Origin: Stomoxys calcitrans
Taxonomy: Eukaryota > Arthropoda > Insecta > Diptera > Muscidae
Reading direction: 5' to 3'
DNA length: 64,000 bases
Assembly (NCBI RefSeq): GCF_963082655.1
Contig: NC_081552.1
Location: 2,232,001 to 2,296,000, forward strand
Part shown: piece after piece, positions 22,828-34,664 of the stretch
How the letters are laid out: every line of letters begins with the position of its first letter
Numbering within the stretch: the stretch's first letter is position 1
The notes under the pieces: model-generated
What the model was told of the DNA's origin: nothing
What the model saw: only the letters and a program-made list of their open reading frames with translations
The model's database searches: none
Program-made: the position numbers and the translations under genes

Positions 22828-24152
22828 GCAAAAACGAGTAAAAGCGTGCTAAGTATAGCCGGGCCGAATCTTATATACCCTCCACCATTGGATCGCATTT
22901 GTCGAGTTCTTTTCCCTTCATCTCTTCTTAGGCAAAAAAGGATATAAGAAAAGATTTTCTCTGCTATTAGAGCGATATGAAGATATGGTCCGGTTTGGAC
23001 CACAATTTATGAGATCCTCTCATGGTCATGAGAGGATCCGTCGTACAAAATTTCAGGCAAATTTTCCGTATAATAACTGCGACCTCTATTGGCTTAAGAA
23101 GTCAAGATCCCTGATCGGTTAATATGGCAGCTATATCAGGTTATAAACTGATTTGAACCTTATTTGACACAGTTGTTGAAAGTCCTAATAAAATACGTCA
23201 TGCAAAATTTCAGCCAAATCGGATAGGAATTGCTCCTTCTAGAAGCTCAAGAAGTCAAGTCTGTTAATATGGCAGCTATATCTGGTTATGTACCGATTTA
23301 AACCATACTTGGCATAGTTGTTGAATATCATAACAAAATACTTTGTGCAAAAATTCATTCATATCGGATAAGAATTGCCCCCTCTAGAGGCTCAAGAAGT
23401 CAAGAACCAAGATCGGTTTATATGACAGCTATATCAGGTTATGAACCGATTTAAACCATACTTGGCACAGTTGTTGAAAGTCCTAATAAAATACGTCATG
23501 CAAAATTTCAGCCAAATCGGATAAGAATTGCGCACTCTAGAAGCTCAAGAAGTCAAGACCCAAGATCGGTTGATATGGCAGCTATATCAGGTTATGGACC
23601 GATTTGAACTATACTTGGCACAGTTGTTGAATATCATAACAAAACACGTCGTGCTAAATTTCATTCCAATCGTATAAGAATTGCACACTCTAGAGGCTCA
23701 AGAAGTCAAGACCCAAGATCGGATTATATGACAGCTATATCAGGTTATGAACCGATTTGAACCATACTTGGAACAGTTGTTGGAAGTCATACCAAAACAC
23801 CACTTGCAAGATTTCTGTCAAATCGGACCAGAATTTCGCCGTCTAGAGACTCAAGAAGTCAAGACCCAAGATCGGTCTATATGGCAGCTATATCAAAACA
23901 TGGACCGATATGGCCCATTTACAATCCCAACTGACCTACACTAATAAAAAGTATTTGTGCAAAATTTCAAGCGGCTAGCTTTACTCCTTCGAAAGTTAGC
24001 GTGCTTTCGACAGACAGACAGACGGACGGATAGACGGACGGAAGGACATAGCTAGATCGACATAAAATGTCACGACGATCAAGAATGTATATACTTTATG
24101 GGATCTCAGACGAATATTGCGAGTAATTACAAACAGAATGGTGGAGGGTATT
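22828..24152 (+). mobile_element. Helentron/DINE-like element, family A, nearly complete
   Basis: The start is altered (GAGTAAAAGCGTGC, hairpin TAGCCGGGCCGAAT) but the 'tataccctccaccat' repeat is intact. Six units follow with anchors at 23122, 23267, 23420, 23573, 23726 and 23879 (spacings 145, then 153 four times), then a (GACR)n tract at 24006-24052 and the TA core. The 3' end is shortened: most of the hairpin is lost and 'atggtggagggtatta' remains. A 12-bp perfect inverted repeat replaces part of the head at about 23011-23036. Confidence 0.83.
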
Positions 24153-24154
24153 AA

Positions 24155-26930
24155 AATCGACTGAGCCGAAATATAAATACTAAAATCAACGAATTGTTCT
24201 CACATGTCTCTTTTTCTCTCTTTGAACATATTTCCAACAGTCAACTATGTTGAACGACAAGTCATCAAATTGTACTAATTCAGTCTTCGTTTTGAACTTT
24301 TAGAATCTAGAATCGTCAACTGCATTCATGGCTTGGTCAATTGTTATATACAGACATCAAAAATTATTTATCTTATCAAACCACTGTCGATGTGGTTTTC
24401 GTGCGATACCAAGTGGCCATACAAAGTGTCAAGGTATTGCGACAAGTCGTTATTATCTTGTTGCACTGCCCCCACTTGTGTTGCCTCTCTCGTTGGTAGG
24501 ATATTCTTTTTTGTTTATTGAGGACTAAGAAGTGGCCAGCTAAGGATACCGTTTGGCTAAATATTCAAATTACCCCCATTCTTGATGGTGTGCATCTTTT
24601 TTTGTTTTTTATGCACGTGTATGGCTAGTTGTTGGTTGGTGGGGAAATTATTTATTTAAATTCATTTATATTAAAATGTCCATAATGTTGGGTCAGTTTA
24701 TGCACATAAGCAATGCTTATTTGGATTTGGCATTATGTGGATGATTTTTTTTTTTTTCGTTTCTACCGGTAGTTGTGTGTTTAATGTATTCTAATTAAAT
24801 GAGGGCATACCCTTCATCCATATGTATGTTTGACTATGAGTGAGGTGGGTTGTGCGTGGTGCAACAACCCTTCACTGCACACTTGCTGTTTGCTCTGTGC
24901 AGTAATCCAACCAGCATCTCTGGTCATTGCGTTACGTTTTGGAAATTACCATTACCAGCATCAGCATTGGCATCGTCAGTGGCAGCAGCAGCAGCAGCAC
25001 AGCTGCGTTAACATGGCTCTTGATCTGTTTGCATTCACCTACCCACATAGTGGCTAGTTTATCCTTAATGCTGTTGTTATTGTTGTTGTTCTTGTAGACC
25101 ACTTTCCCTGCCACTTCTCTAACACTTTTGTGTGGCCACAATTGCAACAATTTAAAATATTTAATTTCATAAAGTATAATTACACTCGCAGAGTGTGGAA
25201 CTCCAAACACCCTGGCTGGCCTGCCTGCATTGGACCAACTGCCAAACTCTCGGTTCTCAGATGGCCATAGAGGAAAGCCGACAAGCGGAAAAACTGACAT
25301 TTACATATGCACTCTGTTGAGGTTTACACTTGTAACAGTTTTAAGTATCCACCTTTGGGTTCCCACACCCGCATCAAAATGACTTGTACCCGCGTATGGC
25401 AGGAACTAGTACGAAGCTTGGGTCCACGCATTCACCTCCCACTGGCCCCTGCATACGAATGTCCATAAATTCCCTTGAGCGTTAAAACCATTTGCAATGG
25501 TGCCAGCGGCAAAGACGACTGCGGCGGTGGCAGCAACAACAGCAGCTTTAACTCATCCGAAAGCATTCCATTTATTATAATTGCTACACGAGCATGTAAC
25601 ACAACCGGTAAACTTTGCGGAGACTCCTTTGCCATTTGGGTCCTGGTCTTCACACACTCTATGTCTCGTTTGTGTATCTTTAACGTGAAAAATGCATAAA
25701 ATTTTATGTACTCGAAAAAAAAAAACACTTTCCACTTTAGCTTATTTTGCCATGTATTTAGGTAAGTTGAACGGCGAAATTCTCAGAGCGCTTTGTTGGG
25801 TGGGTTGGTTGGCGCAGCATCCTCCACATCAATGCTGTAACCGAAAAATATATCACTGACATACATTTGAGTCAAATAGGTGGCCGTGGATGGTTTAACA
25901 GGTAGAGCCAACAATTTGGAACATCTTCCTTAAATACAGGGCAACAGGTCTGACGATGGCAATGTTTCACTTGGGTGAATATTTCATATTTTGGCCAAGA
26001 TTTATGTCTGCTGACTGTGCGCACACAAGAAAAGAAATCTTGACTGCTTTGCATTCTCGGGCATGTTATCTCTAAGATTTTTATTGCTCGCATATTTTAT
26101 AAAATTTATATTATTTTGAGAGAATGGTAAATTGAGGATGAGAGGCGAGGCGGGGGGATGGATTGGTGAACCAATGTGTTAATGTGATTGTGCTTGAGTT
26201 CTCGCCACATGATGTATGCATCATTTTCACTTATGATTTTAATGTAACTGCTAATAGATGTCTTTTGGCAGGAAGGTAAAGTGGCCCCGCACCACATTCC
26301 CCAAAGACATTCGAGGTACTTGAATGTGAAACAGAATTTATATGTTTGTTTCCCTACACCTCCTAGGTTGTAGGCCTATGAAGAAGGGATCTTTGTTTTG
26401 CTTTGAATTTTTTGCTTTGATTTACATACTCTAGGGTTTCCCTTTCCTTTGTGTTTGTGGTGGTATTTAAATGATTTCATATTCCAAGAGCAGAGTCATA
26501 TAATAATTTTGGGTTTTTTCCCCTATGTCTATATGGACTTGAAACAACAACATGGACCATTGCTGGTAAGTATCAAGTACTGCCATTTACAATTACATTC
26601 GCATATAAATCCACTGCCACTTCTACATTCGCAATCACACTCACATAGGCACTCTCAAAATCCAAGTGCAAATACGTCATTTATACAATAAATCTCCATA
26701 TAAAGGAGGCAGAAAAAAGCGACAATAACAATAGACAATCATGGAAAAGGAAAAAAAAAAAAAAAAAAACAAATTTGTCAGATTGAATAAATTCTAATTG
26801 TTTTAAATGTAGGTTGAATAATTTACATATTTTTTTGCATGCTCACATACATACACTGGAAAAAAATTTATATGAAAATATATTCCATGTAACAATGCCA
26901 ATGAGCAATTGTTGTTCAGGCAAAACAATT
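24155..26930. other. Unique intergenic DNA
   Basis: No gene is supported. CAG/CAA-rich DNA at 24976-24997, GTTGTT at 25072-25092, an AC/GC-rich patch near 25505-25550 and an A-run at 26752-26770 are low complexity. Open frames of 60-120 codons here translate those tracts. Confidence 0.5.
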
Positions 26931-26934
26931 GAAA

Positions 26935-27178
26935 ATTGCGGTGTTTCGAGAACGAGACCATGAGAAAAAACTTTCAGCGGGGGTTTTCCCCTCCTAATGC
27001 TGGCATCATTTGTGAGGTACAGGTGTCGCACTGTAGCACGCCGTTCGGACTCGCTTATTAAAAGGAGGCCCCTTGAGCTTAAACTAGAATCGGACTGCTC
27101 TCATTGATATGTGAGAAGTTTGCCCCTCTTCCTTAGTGGAATGTTCATGGGCAATATTTGCATTTGCATGTTCAAACT
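26935..27178 (+). mobile_element. tRNA-derived SINE, family S, 5'-truncated copy
   Basis: It contains the ordered S-body blocks: 'actttcagcgggggttttc', 'cctcctaatgctggca', 'catttgtgaggtac', 'gtcgcactg', 'cggactcg', 'gagcttaaac', 'tgatatgtgagaagtttgcc' and 'ggaatgttcatgggcaa'. These recur at 41027, 58820 and 62190. The tRNA-like head is reduced to 'gtttcgagaacgagacc'. Confidence 0.78.
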
Positions 27179-27204
27179 TTAATGACTAAGGTTAACAAAT
27201 GAGC

Positions 27205-27425
27205 ACTATATATATATATGGGAGCTGTATCTAAATCTGAACCGATTTCTATAAAATTCACCAGTAACCGAGTTCACCGAGAGTCAAGAAAAAATCCTTC
27301 GTACCAAATTTCAAGGGATTCGGTTAACAAATGATCATTTTATTGTATTATTACTGCAAATCGGAAGAATATATATTTGGGAGCTATATCTAAATCTGAA
27401 CCGATTTCGAGCAACCATCTCAGAT
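27205..27425 (+). repeat. Two units of a related repeat, 'gggagctatatctaaat' type
   Basis: The phrase 'gggagctgtatctaaatctg' plus 'aaccgatttc' occurs at 27220 and again at 27379, a spacing of 159. It resembles the A/B unit (a TATA-flanked AGCTATATC word followed by aaCCGATTT) but is a distinct, longer-period relative. Confidence 0.65.
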
Positions 27426-27974
27426 ATTGTGGTAGTCGTCGTAATTTAACTTACATCTCCCACTTTAATCGAAGTAGGCACGAATGTCGAATGGGATAAC
27501 TCATCTTACCATATGCAATGTTATCGAATTTGTTTACAAGATTCGCCCTTAAGAAAAATGAATGACGGGTTTTCGGACTTTATAAGGTTTTATTGAGAGG
27601 TATAGACAAGTCACCTCTCCAAATTGCACTGTAAACTCCCGTTGGAAGATACAATCTGGAAGTCTGTAAGGAAAATTAAAACCAGTTCAACCACGAATGT
27701 TTTTAGTTCACAAAACGTTGAAACTATCTGCGGGCAATCACATTCTGACAAAGATTGCAAAAAGATTTTGTATTTCTTGTTAAATTCCCAGATTCGAAAC
27801 AGCTTTTAATTTTTTAATGAGAAATAAGTTTGACAAAAAATGAGAAATAGTTTTAAAAATTAGAAAGGTTTAATTTTCATAAACATTTGTATACATCTTT
27901 TGGTTATCATTTGTTGTATGTCTATATGAATTGAAAATGTTTTTATTAAAGAAAACCCTTTGCAACTGCTGCTG

Positions 27975-28055
27975 CTAAGAATCGAACCTGTGTATATCCA
28001 TTCATTCCATGACTGTATATTCCAAACGCCTTACCCCAATGCACCGCAACAACGG
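27975..28055 (-). mobile_element. tRNA-like sequence (box A and box B), probably a SINE head
   Basis: On the minus strand 'tgcattggggtaaggcg' resembles box A and, about 50 bases on, 'ggttcgattct' matches the box B consensus. The intervening sequence does not fold as a proper tRNA, and the 3' acceptor arm is not evident. It may be the head of a second SINE family or a tRNA pseudogene. Confidence 0.45.
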
Positions 28056-28301
28056 GCATTAACAAACCGATACAGCATGTTGTCAATATATTCAACAACG
28101 GTGTTTTGTCGTCCGACATAGTGCATCTTCGTACGACATGGACGTGATATGAACAAAATTCAGTTTTTGATGGATTTCCATCAAAGCGGATAAGCGGGTA
28201 GTTAGGGATTTAAAATTTTTTAAAACGAAATATAAATTGTTTGGTGGAACATTTTCTATTATTAGGCTGATTTTTAAGGAGTTACAATCATTTTAGGTTA
28301 A

Positions 28302-28446
28302 AAACAAGAAAAAGCGTGCTAAGTTCGGCCGGGACGAATTTTATACACCCTCCACCATACACTTCTTAGGCAAAAAAAGGATACAAGAAAAGATTTGCTC
28401 TGCTATTAGAGCGATATCAAGATATGGTCCGGTTTGGACCACAATA
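28302..28446 (+). mobile_element. Family A 5' head, first copy
   Basis: The start 'acaagaaaaagcgtgc', hairpin GTTCGGCCGGGACGAAT and 'tacaccctccaccata' are followed by the head phrase 'gatatggtccggtttggacc'. It stops where mariner transposase sequence begins at 28447. Confidence 0.78.
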
Positions 28447-28787
28447 GCTCAAAAAAAGGCTCATGTCGATTGGTCAAAAATACGATCGAGCAAACACTTC
28501 TATGACATCGTAACAGGTGATGAATCGTGGATTTAAGTTCAGTATGAGCCCGAAAGTAAACCACAGTCGACTGTATGGGTGTTGCAAGATGAGCTTAATT
28601 CAACAAAAGTTGCTCGCGCATGAAGCACTTCGAAGCAAATGATCGCCTGTTTTACGGAAAAACTGAACATTTCGCAATCGTACCACTGGAACAACGCAGA
28701 ACAGTCAATTCTGAGTGGTACACAACCATTTGTTTGCCAACCAATTTAGTCATCCTCCGTATGGTCATGATTTGGCACCGAATGACT
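28447..28787 (+). pseudogene. Mariner transposase fragment, degenerate
   Basis: From 28447 the frame reads AQKKAHVDWSKI, then YDIVTGDESWI, the signature around the first catalytic aspartate of mariner (DD34D) transposases, and a stop. After another stop and a frame change, LEQRRTVNSEWYTTICLP follows, and then HPPYGHDLAPNDF, a form of the conserved PPYSPDLAPxDF. The segment between the last two blocks, which should hold the second catalytic aspartate, is deleted. It is dead. Its subgroup differs from the fragment at 21182, whose motifs are of another type. Confidence 0.88.
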
Positions 28788-28967
28788 TCGGTGCCTAAAT
28801 ACGGCCGGGTCGAATCTTATATACCCTCAACCATGGATCGCATTTGTCCAATTCCATGCGCGGTATCTCTTTTTAGGCAAACAACGAATATTGAATAAGA
28901 ACTATTATGCTATTGGAGCTATTCAAGTTATAGTCCGATTCGGACCATAAATGATTGCTGAACATTG
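28788..28967 (+). mobile_element. Family A 5' head, second copy
   Basis: Starting inside the hairpin ('acggccgggtcgaatctt') it continues through 'tataccctcaaccatgg' and the head phrase 'agtccgattcggacc'. It is interrupted by a MITE at 28970. Together with 28302-28446 it brackets the mariner fragment with two same-orientation heads. Confidence 0.72.
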
Positions 28968-28969
28968 TA

Positions 28970-29205
28970 TTGGGTTGCCCAAAAAGTAATTGCGGATTTT
29001 TTAAAAGAAAGTAAATGCATTTTTAATGAAACATAGAATGAACTTTAATCAAATATACTTTTTTTACACTTTTTTCTAAAGCAAGCTAAAAGTAGCAGCT
29101 GATAACTGACAGAAGAAAGAATGCAATTACAGAGTCACAAGCTGTGAAAAAATTTGTCAACGCCGACTATATGAAAAATCCGCAATTACTTTTTGGGCAA
29201 CCCAA
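28970..29205. mobile_element. Mariner-type MITE, copy 1, with TA target duplication
   Basis: The ends are inverted repeats: TTGGGTTGCCCAAAAAGTAA at the left and its complement at the right, continuing into GCGGATTTTT. TA dinucleotides flank at 28968-28969 and 29206-29207. The 236-bp length and TA duplication fit a non-autonomous mariner derivative. Two further copies are at 44299 and 61630. It is inserted in a family A head. Confidence 0.95.
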
Positions 29206-29207
29206 TA

Positions 29208-32200
29208 GAAGTCACTCCGGCTTGGCTTTTTCTATCTTAACAAAATTTTGCGTGAGTTATTAATTTTGACGTCTCAGTATGTACAAAAAATTTTAACAAA
29301 ATCAGTTCAGATATGAATGTATAGCTGCCAGGTTGTTGTGACCACAATTTAGCTACTATCGTAAGAAAATCTTGCAAGGTTCTATTCGATCTTTCAAAAG
29401 GTGTGAACAATTAAAGTCTCACTATATATCGACATAGGTTCTATGAGTTTAAAGTAGTACGTAGACTCGGTAGTCGTCTTCGCCCGACGTTTCCTTTCCG
29501 GGCAAAGAACCCTTTAAAGAACTGTTTTATTTAGTTCTTAAGTTCTTCTTTCTTGCAGTTGCAAATATGAGCATCCTTTCTAGAGTTGTTAAGCCTCGGC
29601 TTTAGGGGCGAGTAGCCAGTAAACCATTTAGTCACTTATTCAGTCTGCCTGTCTGTCAACCCATTCAGTTATTTACAAATTCACCGACAGCAATTTGCCA
29701 CTTGGTGTGATACATTTTAGCACCTCGGGAATAGGACAAGCTTTCCCATTTACCTATGTATGATGTCGAGTGTTTGTTTTATTTTCGCTTCGTTCTTCGC
29801 TCTGCCTTTCACTGCGTCCTCATAGCGAGATGTGGTACAGTAGATTTTCCTGCTCGTCGAAGTAAATACAGAGATTCACATATGATGGCTGTTTGAATTG
29901 GATTGCCAAAGTAAATACTTATTACTCGGCTGACGGCGAGGACGTTGAGTTGACAATCTCTGGCTTAGCGTCATGTTTTACATTTAAATTCAAATCCCTT
30001 CGGGCAGGAGTAAAAAAGACATTTCCTTGTCTTGCATCTCCCCCTGTTCTCCGCCGCCCGCTCTGGTGCTTTTGTGCATGTGTGTTTGAAGTTGTCCTTG
30101 GAGCATATGCTGCGATTTCGGCACAAAGTGCTTAACAGCTAAGTATCCATCTATCCATTTTCGGTCTCAAACCACTAGGACCTTGGCCAATTCGGTGGGC
30201 TGCAAACAGCGGGGGAATCCTTAGTTTTGGAACATAAACAAACATTAAGGATGCAATGTTATGCCAGAGACAAGTGCTCCATGTTTTTGTATCGATAGCC
30301 AAAATGAGAGTTCTTGGAAGGAGTGTGTCATGTGAGAGACAAAAAAATGCCTGTCTATTGATGTTTTTCTTTACGTTGTGTTATCTAACAAAGAGGCTCT
30401 TGCATCAGATTCGACATACACATAGACAAATGCGGCCAATGTCATCGCCATGTAGAATTCTCCTCTGGTTTAAGGATCTGCTTTGCTTAAGGGACTAGTT
30501 GGTGTGAGTTGGCAGATAGCATCTAAAAGCCTCGTTGTGTTTTGTTTCAATGGAGAGTTGGTGTTTTTTTTTTTTTTTTTAGCTCGTGTGTTTACGTTTT
30601 CAGACATTTCATAGATTTTATTGGATTTCTCTCCAAAGTGTATTGGTGTGAATGCGAGTGTGTGCGGTGTCTAGTTGTGTTGTTTGGTGTTCGGTGACAT
30701 TTGTTTGACAATAACACAAACGGTGTCTGTGTTTTAGGATGGCCAGAGACGGAAAGGTACCCTTGTTTGTATGGTCGGCATGTTTGGGATGGGGTTTAGC
30801 TGGCGTGGCTTTATATGGCCATTAAACGTTAGTAGATTTGATTACAACATCTCAGTTTTGGACTCTAATTCGGATGTTGCTGGTGTTGAATAACAGCGTG
30901 GCTTTCTCCGTTGGCCCTTTAAGCCAAACGACACAACACATACATGGGCGACGACTACTCGACACCCTTCTTTCCCCCTATGGTAATGGGCCAACACGTA
31001 AATGGTTGCTATGGCTTTTATAGTTTAAAGAGGGTTATTGAGGATCTTTATTGCTGCCAAGGGGCTGCTCTTCCTATGTTGAAAAGTGAAAGTCCAGGTG
31101 TTATGCTGCGGGAAAAGGGCCAAAAATGAAATTGGCCATGTGACAATTATACATACAGGCACCTTCTCAAAGATACTGGGCTTTGATATGGGCCAGGCCT
31201 GTTTCGGTTTACACACCTTTTTTGATGAAGAGCCAATGAGGAAATGAAGTGTTCCTTTTCTGACTCTGCCAAGGGAGAAAGTCAATTCAACTGATTGATT
31301 TGATTAAAAGGGTCCTATTCATGGTGTCACTTCGAGATGATAAGGAATGGACAGATATACCAATGGAATGGACCGGTGCTAAAGGCTAATAGCATCCAAA
31401 TAGTCATCATCAACATCGTAATCACCGTCACCCCCTCTGGGGTAAAGGTGCAAATGCGAATGAGATTTCCAACTTTATCAGAATTGAATACCAATTACGA
31501 TAATTTTCCTCCCAAAGAATTTTCCATTTAAACTATGCCCCATTAAAAGAAATTGCTTGTTATTGAGTTTTCTAGGAAAATGTTTATTGTCGTTATGATT
31601 GTTTATGGTTTTCTGGGAGTTTTTTTTTTTTTTTTTCTACGAGTACATAATTTTATTCTTTATTTATTATGATTTTTGCCCTTCTATCTGCTATTCTGTG
31701 AGGTGAGGCATGAGTTGAATTAATTAAAGATTTCAACTCCTCGGAACCGTAGACGTTTCTAACATTGTTCTGATCATGACATTTTGTAGCAACTTAAAAT
31801 GCATTCATAATGAAATTTCCAGGGAAAATCTACAGAATGTCATTTAAAATAAACTCATCGTATCCGTCTGTGGAATATTTCATTTTCTTAACCAGAGTTT
31901 GTTTTCCGTGTTATTTTTGTGGAAAAGCAACAGTAGCAACTGCATAAATTCTTCGGAGAGAATCTCTCTTTCTGTTGTTAAATCTCTTGGCTGGGTGTGT
32001 AAAGAGTAGGTTTTTTGAGCTCTGGCTTAGAGACAATGGGGTGATTAAAATGGGCGTTTAATAAGTTCAGTTCAGTTTACTTCGGTTGAGTTTTTTTTTC
32101 GTTTGTTTTTCTCTGCAACTACACCACCAGCAGCAGCAGCTGAGCTACGGTTTAAACACTTGGCACTTCGACACACTCTAAAAAGTTCACAGGCAATGTG

Positions 32201-33255
32201 AGAGTGCCTGTGTGTTAGTATTTATTGAACAAACACAAGAAGCTACTTAAACAAATTCCGGATTATCCTTTTGGTTCCTTTTTATTGCCTTTTTTACAAA
32301 GAACAGCTAAACAATGAGCGGCAATGTTGTATGCATATCCCTATAGATGTGTGTGTGTGTGTGTCTCGTTTCACTGCTACCGCCTATGAGAGCAGGACAT
32401 GTGTAAAGTCTCAGGCCCAAGTAAGTAGTGAGCTGAACTTGTTGAGAGGATTTAGTTAAATGAAGTAAAATGTCAAAGTCCCCATATCCTTGGCTATTGC
32501 TCTTCAGTGTTTGTAGTAGCTGTTGCCTTTAGTTTTTTTTTTGTGTTTCTTTTCTAATGTCAGTCTGCATTGCTTTTTGGGATTTTAGTGTCGTATTTTT
32601 TTTTTGTTTTGTTTCTAATACCACTGGCTTGCTTAAGCATAAGAGTGACTCTATTTTTTCGTACGAAAATTTTAAGTACTTTTTCTAGGAGTCTCGTTTC
32701 CTTGTTTTTTACACGAATCCCCTTAGATTCCAAGTACCAATGCCGTGTTGCTGTACATGTTGTTTGTTTATGTGCCTCACATATTGATGAGTTTTGTTTG
32801 TAATCCCTGCATATGCAGCTATGCACATGCCATTGTACTGCTGTGGGTATTTTTACTCATTTCCATGTATTTGTGCGAGTCTTGTTTGTGATTTCAGCTA
32901 GTAAGTGGAGTTTTTAATATGCTTATGTACTTAAATATTCTTATCATCAACGATGAGTTAACTGTAACACTTTTACACTCTCTCGAAGAACTCTCGAGGA
33001 CCCATCACCCATATGGCTCTTTACTCCATCTTATACGAGTCTGTGTGTATCAGCATGAGTGCATGTTAAGCAGTATTGGGACAGCCAACCACACCTTCAA
33101 CATTGAATCTCTGTTTCTGCATATCTGACTGCATTGCCCTGGTTGGCATATGTGCGGGAGTTTTTGGTGTGGGGGAAGTACTTCGCGATAGGCGAGATGG
33201 CATATGGAGTTTGTCAAAGCATTTGTAAAGGAAAATTTTTTCCGTAATACGTCGT
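29208..33255. other. Mostly unique intergenic DNA
   Basis: A short piece with B-like words ('gttcagatatgaatgtatagc') at 29300-29345 is a possible element scrap. The rest shows no coding family. T-runs at 30567-30582 and 31620-31637, CAGCAG at 32130 and (GT)n at 32348-32364 are low complexity. Confidence 0.5.
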
Positions 33256-33257
33256 CA

Positions 33258-33340
33258 AGTTTGCACCTGTGTTCGAATCCTGGCGAAAACATCAGAAACA
33301 AAATTTCAGCGGTGGTTTTCCTCTCCTAAGGGAGGAGTTA
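33258..33340 (+). mobile_element. SINE family S, fragment around box B
   Basis: 'gtgttcgaatcctggcgaaa' (box B region) is followed by 'acatcagaaacaaaatttc' and 'agcggtggttttcc'. This short piece gives the uninterrupted sequence at the site where a family A element is inserted at 40663. It ends at a family A tail. Confidence 0.75.
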
Positions 33341-33344
33341 GCTC

Positions 33345-33606
33345 ATGGCAATCCAAACATCCCATTTACAACCAAACCGAACTACTCTAATAGCATTTAC
33401 TTGTGCAAAATTTCAACCCAGCTCAGCTTCACTCCTTCCAATGTTAACGTGTTTTCGACAGACAGACGGACGGACATGGCTAGATCGACCTAAAATGTCA
33501 CGACGACAAAGAATACTTATACTCTATGGGGTCTTAGACCAATATATCGATGTATTACAAGCAGAAATTTAGTATACCTCGATCTTATGGTGGAGTTTAT
33601 AAAAAA
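33345..33606 (+). mobile_element. Family A 3' tail, 5'-truncated
   Basis: It has 'ttgtgcaaaatttcaacc', a short (GACR) tract at 33459-33476, 'atggctagatcgacc', the TA core and a decayed end 'cttatggtggagtttataa'. The head and the central array are missing. Confidence 0.8.
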
Positions 33607-33879
33607 CGTTAGCAAGACGTGGTTTGAGGATTGAGGACTCATAACATTTAAATTTCCCTGCGATTTACAGCAATAGGAAGTTGAACAATTTCAAGCCGTC
33701 AGCTTTGTTCGTTGGCAGCGTTAACAGTATGGTTCGACAGACAGACTGACAAATCAAAATGCATTAATCGACTTAGAGGACGGCTTCAAGTGACACTAAT
33801 AAAGCGCAGCAGGAACAGATGGATTGCCGGTGGAGCCAGTTGAGATTGTATGCATTATGAGTTTGTACAAACGACCACA

Positions 33880-34650
33880 TTCGTTGGTCACATTTTTTAT
33901 CCGATTTTGCTGAAATTAGGGACAGTGAGTTGTGTTGGACCCTTCGACATCCTTCTTCAGTTCACTCAGATCGACCCAGATTTGGATATAGCTGCCATAT
34001 AGACCGATCTCTCGGTTTTTGGGTTAGGGGCCAGAAAAAACGCATTTATTGTCCGATGTCGCCGAAATTTTGGACAGTGAGTTGTGTTGGGCCCTTCGAA
34101 ATCTCTCTTCAAGTTGTCACAGATCGCTGCCATATAGGCAGCTATATCCAAATCTGAACCGATCTGTCGATTTAATATTGTGGGCCCAAAAAAAGGTGCA
34201 TTTTTTATCCGATGATGCCGAAATTTGGGACATAGAGTTAAGTTAAGCCCCTCCACGTATTTCTGCAATTTGGTCTAGATCGATCAAGATTTGCATATAG
34301 CTGCCATATAGACCGATATCTCGATTCAAAGTCTTGGTCCCAAAGAAGGCGCATTTTTAATCCGATTTAACTGAAATTTGACACATTGGCTTATGTTAGG
34401 CTTTTCGACATCCGTGTTGTATATGGTTCAGATCGGTTTATTTTTAGATATAGCTACTAAAAAGACCAATATTTTGTTATTTATAATTGAACAATGGCTT
34501 GTACTTATTAGTATTTGGTCCAAATCGGATCATATTTCGATATAACTGCTATGGGACATAAGGTATGCAACTTCACTGGATTTTGATGAAAGGTGGTTTA
34601 CATATATACCCGAGGTGGTGGGTATCCAAAGTTCGGCCCGGCCGAACTTA
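33880..34650 (-). mobile_element. Helentron/DINE-like element, family B, 5' part in reverse orientation
   Basis: On the minus strand from 34650 come GTTCGGCCGGGCCGAACTTT, 'ggatacccaccacctcgg' and then several B units with 'gatcggtctatatggcagc' and 'gacaataaatgcg'. The 3' half is absent. A close relative of this stretch is at 56100-56545. Confidence 0.8.
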
Positions 34651-34664
34651 ACGCTGTCAAGAGG

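Noticed and set aside
28447..28787. Active mariner transposon
   Set aside because: In-frame stops, a frame change and deletion of the segment with the second catalytic aspartate; no mariner terminal repeats flank it.
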